A stretch of 64,000 nucleotides of DNA from positions 1 to 64,000 of the forward strand of contig JAVBLN010000006.1 in assembly GCA_031553495.1 (NCBI GenBank), in the 5' to 3' direction. This document shows positions 45,639 to 54,609 of this stretch, one piece after another (position 1 is the stretch's first letter; each line of letters opens with the position of its first letter). The translations under genes and the position numbers were made by a program. The notes under the pieces were generated by a model that saw only the letters and a program-made list of their open reading frames with translations, was not told the DNA's origin and searched no databases. The stretch is from Pinibacter sp031553495 (GTDB lineage: Bacteria > Bacteroidota > Bacteroidia > Chitinophagales > Chitinophagaceae).

Positions 45639-47252
45639 TTATCCTTTAATAATGGAATATCGTGGCAGCTTTAAGGCTGAGAAATCCTGAGGCTTATAGA
45701 TTCTTAATATGGCTTCAAAGTTTTTCATATTTTCTGTTGGTGCCTTGAGTAATTTTGACAAGTTGGGCAACTCATACTTTTCTTTTAACCAAATCCAATA
45801 GCAGGCTTCAATTGAATCAGAAAAGAACTGTTCCAGGCATTCATGAATAACTTTGGAAGGCAGGCCGTCAAAATCAGTTTCTTGCAAGGCCGATAGTAAA
45901 GATTGGTGATTTAAAATAAAACACATGCTGTTAAGAGGCTCAATGAAAAGAGCCACATCGTTACTACTCAAAAAATTATTAGGCAATTTTTGTTTTATAG
46001 GCTTTGCATTATCGGGAGTGTCATTTTTACTTGCAAATATTTTAAAACTGTATTCATAGTATTTATTTAAAAGATCTTCCATTTTCTTGCCGTCATCAAA
46101 AGCAATTAACCTGTCGCCAAAAAATTCCAACATTACTTTGTCGTGGGTGGTAGCCGTATCTATTATTTGTTCTCTGTATGCTTTGCTATACTTTCTACAC
46201 AATTGTTGGTTATTGCTAACGTGGTTTTCAAATGTGAGTTTCGTCTTCTTGTCGGTTAAGCCAATAGACATTCCTGAAATATTGTATCTGCCTCTCCATT
46301 TTGCAAGGGTCATAAACCATTGCTCACACACTTGCATATTATCCGAATTGCCAAATGAACTTTTGAGTACTTCAAATTCATCCTGTGTGTCAGTATGTTT
46401 GAATTTGATACTATCCTCATCTTCTTTAATATAATCAAAAATTCCTTGTGGCCTGAATTTCAAATTTTTCATATCCTCTTTATCCTGTTGACTGCCTATT
46501 ACTGCACCTGCCAGTATATCTACCGGGAAATATGCTGTAACATTGGACGGGCAAACAAAAGTATAAAGGTCGGAGTGTATATAAATTTTTTTGTCAATAT
46601 CTTCAAATGACGAATTATGCTTGCTTTGTTCCTTAATTACTATCTTCCTTAGCTTTTTTGAAAACTCAATACGGGTAAGATAACTATTGAAAGTAAACCA
46701 GCTTGCAATTTTTTTTACACCTATATAATCCAGCTTGCTCACATCCAAATAGTCTTCATAAAAATTAGTTATCACCACATCTTCAATTAAGTCGAGGTGT
46801 TCAAAAATAGATTTGGCGCTTTCTACAATAAACGGTGTATTAAAATCTACTAAATAGTAATCATCCTCACTGTTAAATAATGAAACCATTGCTAAAAACA
46901 GGAGATAGTGAATGTCATTTACAGATATATCATTTTCTTCTGCTGTTTCTGTACCGGAATGCTCCGGAGGAAAGAAGGGCAGGCTTTTTCCAAAATGTTC
47001 CCTGTTTAACGTTTTCACCGACTCCCAAAATCCTATATTGTTAACCACATCCTCAAAATACGCGGTGATATTGTAAGCCATATCTCGCAGGTTTTCATCG
47101 GATAGCATTTCATTTGTGGTTTCATTCTTGTTCTTTAGTATCTTAAAAATATCCCTGCAAATTCTAAGGTAGAATAAATCATAGTCAGAATGGGTATTGT
47201 AAGGTTTATAGTTTAAATACCAACTTATGTTAATTAATTTTTCAACATTCAT
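45639..47252 (-). CDS. Unrecognised 537-residue protein
   Basis: I do not recognise this protein. It has no signal peptide and no membrane helix, so it is probably cytoplasmic. It is rich in aromatic and acidic residues (NISWYLNYKPYNTHSDYDLF, FFPPEHSGTETAEENDISVN, VCEQWFMTLAKWRGRYNISG). The centre contains FVCPSNVTAYFPVDILAGAV. The last third (VALFIEPLNSMCFILNHQSL) and the tail (SIEACYWIWLKEKYELPNLS) look helical. No nuclease, ATPase or protease motif is evident. It has its own candidate -7 element and a hairpin downstream, so it is a single-gene unit. Flanking B repeats and lower G+C suggest an accessory gene. The unbroken 1.6-kb frame makes it certain to be coding. Confidence 0.85.
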   Translation of the reverse strand: MNVEKLINISWYLNYKPYNTHSDYDLFYLRICRDIFKILKNKNETTNEMLSDENLRDMAYNITAYFEDVVNNIGFWESVKTLNREHFGKSLPFFPPEHSGTETAEENDISVNDIHYLLFLAMVSLFNSEDDYYLVDFNTPFIVESAKSIFEHLDLIEDVVITNFYEDYLDVSKLDYIGVKKIASWFTFNSYLTRIEFSKKLRKIVIKEQSKHNSSFEDIDKKIYIHSDLYTFVCPSNVTAYFPVDILAGAVIGSQQDKEDMKNLKFRPQGIFDYIKEDEDSIKFKHTDTQDEFEVLKSSFGNSDNMQVCEQWFMTLAKWRGRYNISGMSIGLTDKKTKLTFENHVSNNQQLCRKYSKAYREQIIDTATTHDKVMLEFFGDRLIAFDDGKKMEDLLNKYYEYSFKIFASKNDTPDNAKPIKQKLPNNFLSSNDVALFIEPLNSMCFILNHQSLLSALQETDFDGLPSKVIHECLEQFFSDSIEACYWIWLKEKYELPNLSKLLKAPTENMKNFEAILRIYKPQDFSALKLPRYSIIKG

Positions 47253-47274
47253 ATTGTGCTATTATTTTGAAACG

Positions 47275-47282
47275 CAAAAATA
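47275..47282 (-). promoter_or_regulatory. Candidate -7 element (TATTTTTG) for the 537-residue protein gene
   Basis: On the minus strand TATTTTTG matches TAnnTTTG exactly, 22 bp before the start codon. No -33 is evident. Confidence 0.4.
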
Positions 47283-47339
47283 AGGCTGAGCACCCTTTTA
47301 AAAAAAAGAGATCGATTAATAAATAAACAGCCCGGCACT

Positions 47340-47416
47340 CATTACTCAAAACTCAAAACTCATCACTCCTCGCCATCAACATTTCAGTTTTCAAATTTCA
47401 GATCTCAAATCTTAAA
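47340..47416. repeat. Heptamer tracts (ACTCAAA and TCAAATT types)
   Basis: ACTCAAA repeats at 47340-47366 and degenerate TCAAATC words at 47394-47416 lie in the spacer between divergent genes. Confidence 0.55.
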
Positions 47417-47450
47417 TGTTCCTTACTTTCGACTATTAATTAATAATACA

Positions 47451-47951
47451 ATGACTGAACAAAAGAATTATATTCTAGATAAACAAATAGCGGCAAAGAA
47501 ACTGGAAAGAATGGCTTATGAAATTGCGGAACAAAATATTGGCGAGCACCGGCTGATACTAGCGGGAATAAAGGATAACGGCATAGCCATTGCGCATTAT
47601 TTGAAAAAAATATTGCAACCGGTTTTTCCGGGTGTGCTTGATGTTATTGAAATCGATCTTGATAAAAGAAACCCCGGTGAAATACACGTGGCAAGCAATG
47701 AAAATTTTGATAACACCTGCATTATAGTGGTGGATGATGTGGCCAACAGCGGCAAAACAATGTTATATGCGTTGAAACCATTTCTGCAATATCATCCTAA
47801 AAAAATACAAACACTTGCGCTGGTGGAAAGAACTCATAAGATGTTTCCTGTAAATACTGATTACGTGGGCGTTTCACTGGCCACCACCTTACAGGAACAG
47901 ATTTTTGTAGAAGTGGAAAATGGCGAAGTAACGGGGGCTTATCTGGTGTAG
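47451..47951 (+). CDS. PyrR-like phosphoribosyltransferase domain protein
   Basis: This 166-residue type I phosphoribosyltransferase has the PRPP-binding signature IIVVDDVANSGKTMLYALKP near residues 86-105, preceded by the hood segment LAGIKDNGIAIAHYLKK. The size and ERTHKMFPVNTDYVGVSLAT near the end resemble PyrR-type proteins. PyrR itself regulates pyrimidine genes and has uracil phosphoribosyltransferase activity. Here no pyr genes adjoin it, so the substrate is open. It converges with ychF. Confidence 0.82.
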   Translation: MTEQKNYILDKQIAAKKLERMAYEIAEQNIGEHRLILAGIKDNGIAIAHYLKKILQPVFPGVLDVIEIDLDKRNPGEIHVASNENFDNTCIIVVDDVANSGKTMLYALKPFLQYHPKKIQTLALVERTHKMFPVNTDYVGVSLATTLQEQIFVEVENGEVTGAYLV

Positions 47952-47953
47952 TG

Positions 47954-48007
47954 GAAAGTTGAAAATTGAAAGTGCTATAGAATCTTCACTTTCAATTTTC
48001 AACTTTC
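47954..48007. terminator. Shared bidirectional hairpin between convergent genes
   Basis: Arms at 47954-47974 and 47987-48007 are perfectly complementary over 21 bp with a 12-nt loop. They lie exactly in the 68-bp gap between the convergent phosphoribosyltransferase and ychF genes. The arms consist of the heptamer unit GTTGAAA/ATTGAAA, so a simple repeat seems to serve as a two-way terminator. Confidence 0.65.
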
Positions 48008-48019
48008 AATTTTCAACTA

Positions 48020-49120
48020 TTACACGTTGAACCTAAAGTGCATTACATCGCCGTCTTTCACCACATAATCTTTTCCTTCAATTCTTAGTTTACCGGCTTC
48101 GCGGCATGCGGCTTCGGAGCCGAGTGTTATAAAGTCGTTATAAGATATCACTTCTGCTTTTATAAAACCTTTTTCAAAATCCGTATGAATTACACTGGCG
48201 GCTTGTGGCGCCTTCCAGCCTTCATGAATAGTCCATGCACGCACTTCCTGCACACCGGCTGTAAAATAAGTTTGAAGTTGCAACAGTTTGTAAGTAGAAC
48301 GGATCAGCTTGTTTAAAGCCGGTTCATCCATATGGTATTCATCCATAAACAATTCACGATCGGCGGGGTCTTCCATTTCGGCAATTTGCGCTTCAATAGA
48401 ATTATTCATTATCACCACCACCGCGTCTTCGTTGGCTATGGCGGCTTGTAGCGCTTCGGAATATTTATTGCCCGTATGCATGGATGCTTCATCCACATTT
48501 GCCACGTATAGCACAGGTTTTTCTGTTAGCAAAAACAAATCGGCAATCGCGAATTTTTCTTCTTTGCTCAAATCAAGCGAGCGAATGCTTTTCCCCTGTT
48601 CCAAATGTTCTTTGCAGCGTTTCAATATTTCAAACTCCGCTTTTTGTTTGGCATCGCCGGTTTTGGCCAGTTTTTCAGAACGCTGATATTTCCGCTCCAC
48701 ACTTTCCAGGTCCTTCAACTGAAGTTCGGTTTCAATAATTTCTTTATCGCTCACAGGATTGATGGCGCCTTCATCACGCAAAATATTTTCATCTTCAAAA
48801 CAGCGTACCACATGCACAATAGCATCCACTTCGCGAATGTTTGCCAGGAATTTATTTCCCAAACCCTCGCCCTTACTGGCTCCGCGAACAAGGCCGGCAA
48901 TATCCACAATTTCAATTTGTGTGGGCACAATACGGTTGGGTTTCACAAATTCCGCCAGTTTGTTCAGTCTTTCATCCGGAACGTCCACCAGGCCTACATT
49001 TGGCTCAATGGTACAAAACCGGTAATTACTGGCTTGCGCTTTGGCGCTGTTGCTTACTGCATTAAACAAGGTAGATTTTCCAACATTCGGTAACCCTACA
49101 ATCCCTGCTTTCAATCCCAT
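48020..49120 (-). CDS. ychF: Redox-regulated ATPase YchF (Obg family)
   Basis: This 366-residue P-loop protein has G1 GIVGLPNVGKSTLFNA and G3 DIAGLVRGASKGEGLG. The altered G4 motif NVDE replaces NKxD, the known reason this family prefers ATP over GTP. A helical insert (about 130-200) and a C-terminal TGS domain with TIHEGWKAPQAASVIHTDFE complete the usual architecture. It binds ribosomes and is linked to stress responses in other bacteria. Length and motifs are normal. Confidence 0.96.
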   Translation of the reverse strand: MGLKAGIVGLPNVGKSTLFNAVSNSAKAQASNYRFCTIEPNVGLVDVPDERLNKLAEFVKPNRIVPTQIEIVDIAGLVRGASKGEGLGNKFLANIREVDAIVHVVRCFEDENILRDEGAINPVSDKEIIETELQLKDLESVERKYQRSEKLAKTGDAKQKAEFEILKRCKEHLEQGKSIRSLDLSKEEKFAIADLFLLTEKPVLYVANVDEASMHTGNKYSEALQAAIANEDAVVVIMNNSIEAQIAEMEDPADRELFMDEYHMDEPALNKLIRSTYKLLQLQTYFTAGVQEVRAWTIHEGWKAPQAASVIHTDFEKGFIKAEVISYNDFITLGSEAACREAGKLRIEGKDYVVKDGDVMHFRFNV

Positions 49121-49169
49121 GATTATATATGTTTGTTAATTTAAATTTAAAAAATGGTTTTCCGGGGCG

Positions 49170-49177
49170 CAAAGATA
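49170..49177 (-). promoter_or_regulatory. Candidate -7 element (TATCTTTG) for ychF
   Basis: On the minus strand TATCTTTG matches TAnnTTTG exactly, about 50 bp before the ychF start codon. Confidence 0.45.
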
Positions 49178-49212
49178 ATTTGAAAATGCATTAATCAGAA
49201 GGTGTATTTTGG

Positions 49213-49519
49213 GAGCCGGCGGTAGTGCTACTATTGGGCTCCGGTTGTGTCACTCACTTGTACGGTTGGAACTTTAGTGGGCAGTTGACAGTGGGCAGTA
49301 GAGAAATCAGAAATCAGAAGTCAGAAATCAGAGTTCAGATGTCCTACACCTCAAAGGTGTAGGACATCTGAACAACGCTTTTTTCAGGACGTGACACAGA
49401 ATGTTTTGCGCTCTTAGCCATCTTTGCGGCTTTGCGTGAAACCCACCGCTCAATAGATATTCTACCGATGAAGTGATTGCGACGCAACGATGATGCCATG
49501 AAAAACCATAGCTGGTACC
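49213..49519. repeat. Composite element: A repeat (+), hairpin, B repeat (-)
   Basis: A divergent A copy (49213-49282, CCGGTTGTGTCACTCACTTG) is followed by a CAGAAATCAGAAGTCAGAAA heptamer tract. A hairpin with an 18-bp perfect stem and loop CAA lies at 49334-49372, then a B copy on the minus strand (49447-49519, GATTGCGACGCAACGATGAT). The order is the same as at 30700-30940. The rest of the ychF / SpmAB spacer (49520-49695) has no gene. Confidence 0.8.
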
Positions 49520-49695
49520 ATAAAATATTAAGATACCAGAGATCAGATCAACTCTTTGCATCTTTGGCGTGAAATAATAAATTCCGCGAGCTTGATGATG
49601 AAAGTTTTAGCTTTGTTTCTTTTGTAAATTGGCAATATGGAGTAAGTTCATTCCCATTAGCTCATTTTCGAATTATCAAATTTTCAAAATTAACC

Positions 49696-51189
49696 ATGGC
49701 ATTAAGTAGAATTTGGTCGGCTTTTATAATAGTGGCGATAGCGGTTGGCGCATTCCAATATTTTGCGCTGGGCGATAAGCAAATGTTCAGCCGCATGGTA
49801 ATTGGCAAAGCGAATGATGCTTATGAAACGGTTCGTTATACTTTTGTTGGCGATCCCGGTAAAACAGACGCGGCTTCACGTGCAGCGTTTGCCGGTTATT
49901 TGAAAGATTATGGTTATGTGCCTGCAGATTCCGCGCATGCGCCTGCTGTAATTATAACCAACAATTTGTCTTCAGATTCCATAACAGCTTTGCAAGCCGC
50001 GCATCCGTCCGCGAAAGTTTTTACTTATGCTTCCATAAAACCAAAACTGGTAAAGAAAACTGATGGCGTTATACAAACCTGCAAAAATGCCGTTGAAATT
50101 TGTATTAACCTCATTGGTATTATGGCGTTGTTCATGGGCTTTTTAGCAATTGCCGAAAGGGCAGGTGGCATAAGGTTTTTGTCGCGGTTGATAGCTCCAT
50201 TTTTCTCAAAACTTTTTCCTGAGCTTCCGAAAGATCACCCTGCCATGGGACATATGATCATGAATTTTTCAGCCAACCTGCTCAATCTTGATAATGCCGC
50301 CACGCCATTTGGTATAAAGGCTATGGAAAGCCTGCAAGAGCTAAATCCGCATAAAGACAGGGCTTCCAATGCGCAGATCATGTTCTTGTGTTTGCATGCT
50401 TCGGGGCTTACGTTAATACCTGTTAGTATTATAGCGGCCCGCTCGGCTGTAAAGGCGGCAAATCCTACGGATATATTTATTCCCTGCATGATTGCCACAT
50501 TTGTGGCTACAATAGCCGCCATGTTTATTGTTTCGTTCAAGCAAAAAATTAAATTGTTGCAACCTGCCATCATACTTTGGATTGGCGGCTTGTCGGCTAT
50601 TATAGCATTGCTGGTTATTTATTTGAATACACTTTCGTATGAAGGTGTGCAGTCTTTTTCCGGCGCGTTAAGCAACGGACTAATACTCTCTATTTTCCTG
50701 TTTATTGTGCTTGGCGCTATTTATAAAAAGATAAATGTTTTTGACGCGTTCATTGAAGGTGCGAAAGGCGGTTTTGAAACGGCTGTACGCATTATTCCTT
50801 ACCTGGTGGGCATGCTGGTGGCTATAAGTTTATTGCGTACCAGCGGCACGTTTGATGTTATCATCAACGGAATGAAAAGTTTCTTTACTTTTCTACACAT
50901 GGATACGCGTTTTGTAGATGGCCTGCCAACCGCATTAATAAAGCCTTTGAGCGGTAGCGGGGCAAGAGGTATGATGATTGATACCATGAACACTTTTGGT
51001 CCGGATTCATTTGCGGGCCGATTGTCGTGCGTGTTGCAGGGTTCATCGGATACTACCTTTTATGTGGTGGCCGTTTATTTTGGAGCGGTGGCTGTTAGAA
51101 ATACACGCTATTCAATCCCTGCAATGCTGTTGGCTGATCTTGCCGGAATTATAACATCCATTCTTTTGGCGTATGTTTTTTTTAGTTGA
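49696..51189 (+). CDS. Fused SpmA/SpmB nucleoside-recognition (Gate) domain membrane protein
   Basis: This 497-residue polytopic protein has two nucleoside-recognition domains. The first (about 130-270) has LMGFLAIAERAGG-type text then MIMNFSANLLNLDNAATPFG, as in SpmA. The second (about 350-495) has EGAKGGFETAVRIIPYLVGM and LSCVLQGSSDTTFYVVAVYF, as in SpmB. In spore formers these are separate genes. In non-sporulating Bacteroidota the fusion is common and its substrate is unknown, perhaps a nucleoside or small ion. An N-terminal periplasmic insert at about 35-120 precedes the first domain. Confidence 0.88.
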   Translation: MALSRIWSAFIIVAIAVGAFQYFALGDKQMFSRMVIGKANDAYETVRYTFVGDPGKTDAASRAAFAGYLKDYGYVPADSAHAPAVIITNNLSSDSITALQAAHPSAKVFTYASIKPKLVKKTDGVIQTCKNAVEICINLIGIMALFMGFLAIAERAGGIRFLSRLIAPFFSKLFPELPKDHPAMGHMIMNFSANLLNLDNAATPFGIKAMESLQELNPHKDRASNAQIMFLCLHASGLTLIPVSIIAARSAVKAANPTDIFIPCMIATFVATIAAMFIVSFKQKIKLLQPAIILWIGGLSAIIALLVIYLNTLSYEGVQSFSGALSNGLILSIFLFIVLGAIYKKINVFDAFIEGAKGGFETAVRIIPYLVGMLVAISLLRTSGTFDVIINGMKSFFTFLHMDTRFVDGLPTALIKPLSGSGARGMMIDTMNTFGPDSFAGRLSCVLQGSSDTTFYVVAVYFGAVAVRNTRYSIPAMLLADLAGIITSILLAYVFFS

Positions 51190-51199
51190 GTTTGTGGGG

Positions 51200-51260
51200 G
51201 GAGAGTTGGCAGTAGGCAGTAGGCAGTAGAGAAATCATAGTTCAGAAATCAGAGGTCTGA
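51200..51260. repeat. Heptamer tract (GGCAGTA type)
   Basis: GGCAGTA is repeated in a strict 7-bp period right after the spmAB-like stop, then TCAGAAA-type words follow. Confidence 0.6.
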
Positions 51261-51431
51261 AGAAATTGTTTAATTACAAGGTTCACCAGGAAAGCACTAG
51301 GCACACAAGGGTTGGTAACAATTCAGCAAACCCTTGTGTACCTTGCGCCTCCTATTGCGTCCCTTGTGGTTAAACAACGGTGCTGTTCATACTCCCTTTA
51401 TTCTTATTTTCGCCTTAATTCCTATGTAAAA

Positions 51432-53756
51432 ATGAATTTTAAATATTGCATCTTTCTATTGTTTTGTGGATTGCAAAGTATTATAAGTTCGGCGCAGGTT
51501 GTTCGCGGCAAAGTTGTGGAAAAACAATCGCGCAACCCGATAGCGGGTGTTACAATTGAAGTGCGCACTAATGAAAGAATTTTACAAACGCTCACCGATT
51601 CGCTGGGTTGGTTTAAGATCAGCAATATTCCTGCCGGCCGTTGCGATGTAATGGCAACATCTGTTTCTTATTTGCCCTATACAGAGAGTAATATAATTGT
51701 GAGTTCCGGAAAGGAAACTGTGATGGAAATTGCACTGGAAGAGCGTGTGAGTATGCTGGAAGAAGTGATTGTGAAACAACGGACTGATAAGACTGCGGCG
51801 CTCAATAAAATGGCCATAGTTAGTTCGCGCATGTTAAGCATGGAAGAAGCAAACCGTTATGCGGGCACATGGTTCGATCCAGCGCGGATGGTGGCAAACT
51901 TTGCAGGAGTAACGGTTGCCAACGATTCCAGGAATGATATTGTTATTCGCGGAAACTCGCCAATGGGCTTGCTTTGGCGATTGGATGGTTTTGATATTCC
52001 CAATCCAAATCATTTTGGTGCAATGGGCGGAACCGGCGGCCCTATCAGCATTTTGAATAATAATCAATTGGCGAATTCCGATTTTTATACCAGCGCTTTT
52101 CCGGCAGAATTTGGCAATGCCCTTTCCGGTGTATTCGATTTGAAATTGCGCAACGGCAATGATGAACAGCATGAGCTAATGGGCATGGTGGGCGTGAATG
52201 GCGTGGAAGCCGGAGCGGAAGGGCCTTTATCAAAAAAGAGCAGAGCATCGTACATGATCAATGCACGCTATTCGTTTTTGGAACTGATGTCGGCGATGGG
52301 TATAAAATTTGTAGGCGCCGGCGGCGCTGTGCCGGAATACCAGGATGTTTCAGGTAAGATCAATATTCCGTTGAAGAAGGGAAATCTTTCTGTTGTAACC
52401 ATTGCAGGCGCTTCGCAAATACATATTGAACCCGATATGAATGATGATAACGAATGGATTCCCGGAGATGTGGGACAGGATGTTCGTTTGAAAAATTTAC
52501 AGCTTTTTACAGGACTGAATTATACTCATCGCTTTACAAATAACACAAGACTTGAGAACAGGTTTTCGTACCAGTCATTTTCTCAAAAGATAAGAGAGGA
52601 TACCGTTACATGGCATAATGAAAGCAGGGGATTGTTTTTTAATAATCATTTTAAAGAAGCGCAGTATTCTTATTCGGCGGTGTTAAGTCACCGCTTTAGT
52701 GCCCGAAATTATATAAGCGCGTCAGCGGGAGCAAATTTGTATGTAACTGATTTAAAGGATGCCATTTTTCGAGATGGCAATGAGCGTGTGTTGCATGATG
52801 CGAAAAAAAACAGTACGCTCATTAAAGGTTTTGTGGAGTGGCAGCATCGCTTTAGTGATATACTGCGGTTTACCGGTGGTGTATACAGCCAGTATTACAC
52901 GCTTAACAAAGACTGGATTGCGGAACCCCGTGCAGGATTGCGGTGGGATGTAAATGCCCGTCATTCCTTAAGTGTGGGCAGCGGGTTGCATTCGCAATTG
53001 CAGCCCAAGCTGGTTTACTTCTTCAAAGAAAACGATAGCTATCCTAATGAGCATGTAAAGATGACACACAGTTGGCAAAACGTAATTGGCTACGATTGGA
53101 AGCTCGCGCAAAACATGCGTTTGAAAGCAGAAGGCTATTACCAGTATCTCTTTAAAGTTCCTGTAATTCCACGTATTCCGCAAGAATCCATTTTAAATTT
53201 TGGTGATGAATATTACAATAATTGGGATTACGCTTTTGTTAATAAAGGCACAGGCACCAATTACGGCATAGAGCTTACTTTAGAAAAATTTTTATCAAAC
53301 AATTATTATTTTTTATTTACCACTTCTCTTTATAACTCCACGTACAAAGGGTTTGACGGCATACAGCGCAATACGAAGTTTTCGGGAAATTATACATTTA
53401 ATTTATTGGGTGGCTATGAATGGAAAATAAGTACATCGAATATTTTGTCGTTCAATACCAAAATTGCCTACATGGGCGGCAAAAGATATGTGCCTGCCAG
53501 CGGAACCATGTGGAACTGGATGTACGATTACTCACAAGCATACACAAACAAACAGCCTGATTATTTTAGGGTAGACATTAATGTTAGTTTAAAAAATTTT
53601 TTCAAGAAGGCCACCGTAGAGGCTTTTGTTGAACTTGATAATGTAACCAATCACAAAAATATCTGGACACAGTATTATAATGACAACCAGAAAAAAATTG
53701 TGTATGTATACCAATATTCATTTATGCCCATCGGCGGAGTGAGAGTATATTTTTAA
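51432..53756 (+). CDS. TonB-dependent outer-membrane receptor (not SusC-paired)
   Basis: The frame extends upstream, but MNFKYCIFLLFCGLQSIISS is the start that gives a signal peptide (cleavage near SSAQ). The protein is about 774 residues. A carboxypeptidase-regulatory-like domain (VRGKVVEKQSRNPIAGVTIE) is followed by a plug (VIRGNSPMGLLWRLDGFDIP, then SDFYTSAFPAEFGNALSGVF) and a beta-barrel ending GGVRVYF. No STN domain and no SusD neighbour are present, so it belongs to the general TonB receptor group (siderophores, metals, peptides or vitamins). The ligand is unknown. An A repeat begins 8 bp after its stop. Confidence 0.9.
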   Translation: MNFKYCIFLLFCGLQSIISSAQVVRGKVVEKQSRNPIAGVTIEVRTNERILQTLTDSLGWFKISNIPAGRCDVMATSVSYLPYTESNIIVSSGKETVMEIALEERVSMLEEVIVKQRTDKTAALNKMAIVSSRMLSMEEANRYAGTWFDPARMVANFAGVTVANDSRNDIVIRGNSPMGLLWRLDGFDIPNPNHFGAMGGTGGPISILNNNQLANSDFYTSAFPAEFGNALSGVFDLKLRNGNDEQHELMGMVGVNGVEAGAEGPLSKKSRASYMINARYSFLELMSAMGIKFVGAGGAVPEYQDVSGKINIPLKKGNLSVVTIAGASQIHIEPDMNDDNEWIPGDVGQDVRLKNLQLFTGLNYTHRFTNNTRLENRFSYQSFSQKIREDTVTWHNESRGLFFNNHFKEAQYSYSAVLSHRFSARNYISASAGANLYVTDLKDAIFRDGNERVLHDAKKNSTLIKGFVEWQHRFSDILRFTGGVYSQYYTLNKDWIAEPRAGLRWDVNARHSLSVGSGLHSQLQPKLVYFFKENDSYPNEHVKMTHSWQNVIGYDWKLAQNMRLKAEGYYQYLFKVPVIPRIPQESILNFGDEYYNNWDYAFVNKGTGTNYGIELTLEKFLSNNYYFLFTTSLYNSTYKGFDGIQRNTKFSGNYTFNLLGGYEWKISTSNILSFNTKIAYMGGKRYVPASGTMWNWMYDYSQAYTNKQPDYFRVDINVSLKNFFKKATVEAFVELDNVTNHKNIWTQYYNDNQKKIVYVYQYSFMPIGGVRVYF

Positions 53757-53763
53757 TTTGTGA

Positions 53764-53830
53764 ACCGGCGGTAGTGCTACTATTAAGCATCGTTGTGTCA
53801 CTCACTTGTACGGCAGGAATGCTATTGAGC
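53764..53830 (+). repeat. Interspersed repeat, subfamily A
   Basis: A complete, close-to-consensus A copy (ACCGGCGGTAGTGCTAC, GTGTCAC core, GGCAGGAATGCTATTGAGC) lies immediately downstream of the TonB receptor stop and upstream of the toxin-antitoxin promoter. Confidence 0.85.
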
Positions 53831-53940
53831 CTGTTGCAGGTTGCCGGTATTTAAGAACAGGCAATCCTTCAGAGCTGCGCTTGCGCCAGGTGTACACATG
53901 GATTTGAGTGTTAGCTGTGATGCGTGTGAGAGCTTCAAAA

Positions 53941-53972
53941 TTTGTAGGATATACTATTTGTATATACCTTTG
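53941..53972 (+). promoter_or_regulatory. Complete Bacteroidota promoter of the toxin-antitoxin operon
   Basis: TTTG at 53941-53944 and TACCTTTG at 53965-53972 match the -33 and -7 elements (TTTG and TAnnTTTG), with a 20-bp spacer. The antitoxin start codon follows 16 bp later. This is the best promoter match in the window. An ATACTATTTGTATAT near-palindrome between and over the elements (53951-53965) may be the antitoxin operator. Confidence 0.65.
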
Positions 53973-53988
53973 CGAAAAAGATAAGATT

Positions 53989-54219
53989 ATGAAAACTCTT
54001 TCTCTCAAACTCGATGATAACGTTTTTGAAGAAACTGAAAAGGTTGTTGCTGAGTTAAATCTTGCACGGAATCGCTATATTAATGAAGCACTTAATCTCT
54101 ACAATCAATTTAATAAAAGACGAATTCTAAAAAAGAAACTTGCGAATGAAAGTAAACTTGTGTCTAGAAGCTCATTCGAGGTGTTAGCTGAATTTGAAAA
54201 ACTAGCCGATGAAATATAA
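53989..54219 (+). CDS. Antitoxin, ribbon-helix-helix type
   Basis: This 76-residue protein starts MKTLSLKLDDNVFEETEKVV, with the beta-strand plus helix pattern of MetJ/CopG-like DNA-binding proteins (LARNRYINEALNLYNQF forms the second helix). The C-terminal third is charged and probably wraps the toxin. The longer frame from 53908 would overlap the promoter, so this start is preferred. It overlaps the toxin gene by 11 bp, a translational coupling typical of toxin-antitoxin pairs. It should neutralise the toxin and repress the operon. Confidence 0.82.
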   Translation: MKTLSLKLDDNVFEETEKVVAELNLARNRYINEALNLYNQFNKRRILKKKLANESKLVSRSSFEVLAEFEKLADEI

Positions 54220-54544
54220 GCAGTATGACATATGGCTTGCAGATTTAAATCCAACAGTTGGTTCCGAGCCTGGTAAAACAAGACCCGTAGTAATCATCCA
54301 AACCGATCTTCTCAATGATACTCATTTATCAACAATTGTATGCCCGATAACAACAAACATTAAACCTGAAGCGGAAATTTTACGAGTTCATCTAAAAAAA
54401 TCACAACTACAAAAATTGAGCGATATTCTGGTTGACCAACCGAGAGCAATTGACAACAAGCGTTTTATTAAAAGGATGAGCAAGTTGACAAATGAACAGA
54501 TAATTCAACTAAAAGAAAATTTAAAGGTGATTTTAGAACTATAA
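54209..54544 (+). CDS. MazF/PemK family endoribonuclease toxin
   Basis: This 111-residue toxin has the MazF signature regions KQYDIWLADLNPTVGSEPGK, TRPVVIIQTD, TIVCPITTN and the catalytic-region word VDQPRAIDNKR. The length is normal. Members cleave mRNA at short sequence motifs when freed from the antitoxin. It is encoded in an operon with the overlapping upstream antitoxin. The DNA in this patch is A/T-richer than the preceding receptor gene, in line with acquired DNA. Confidence 0.9.
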   Translation: MKYKQYDIWLADLNPTVGSEPGKTRPVVIIQTDLLNDTHLSTIVCPITTNIKPEAEILRVHLKKSQLQKLSDILVDQPRAIDNKRFIKRMSKLTNEQIIQLKENLKVILEL

Positions 54545-54609
54545 AAAATGCACCACAGCCAGTGTGCGTTCGTTGGCACCAATTGTAAAACCACACACCA
54601 CTAAATAAA

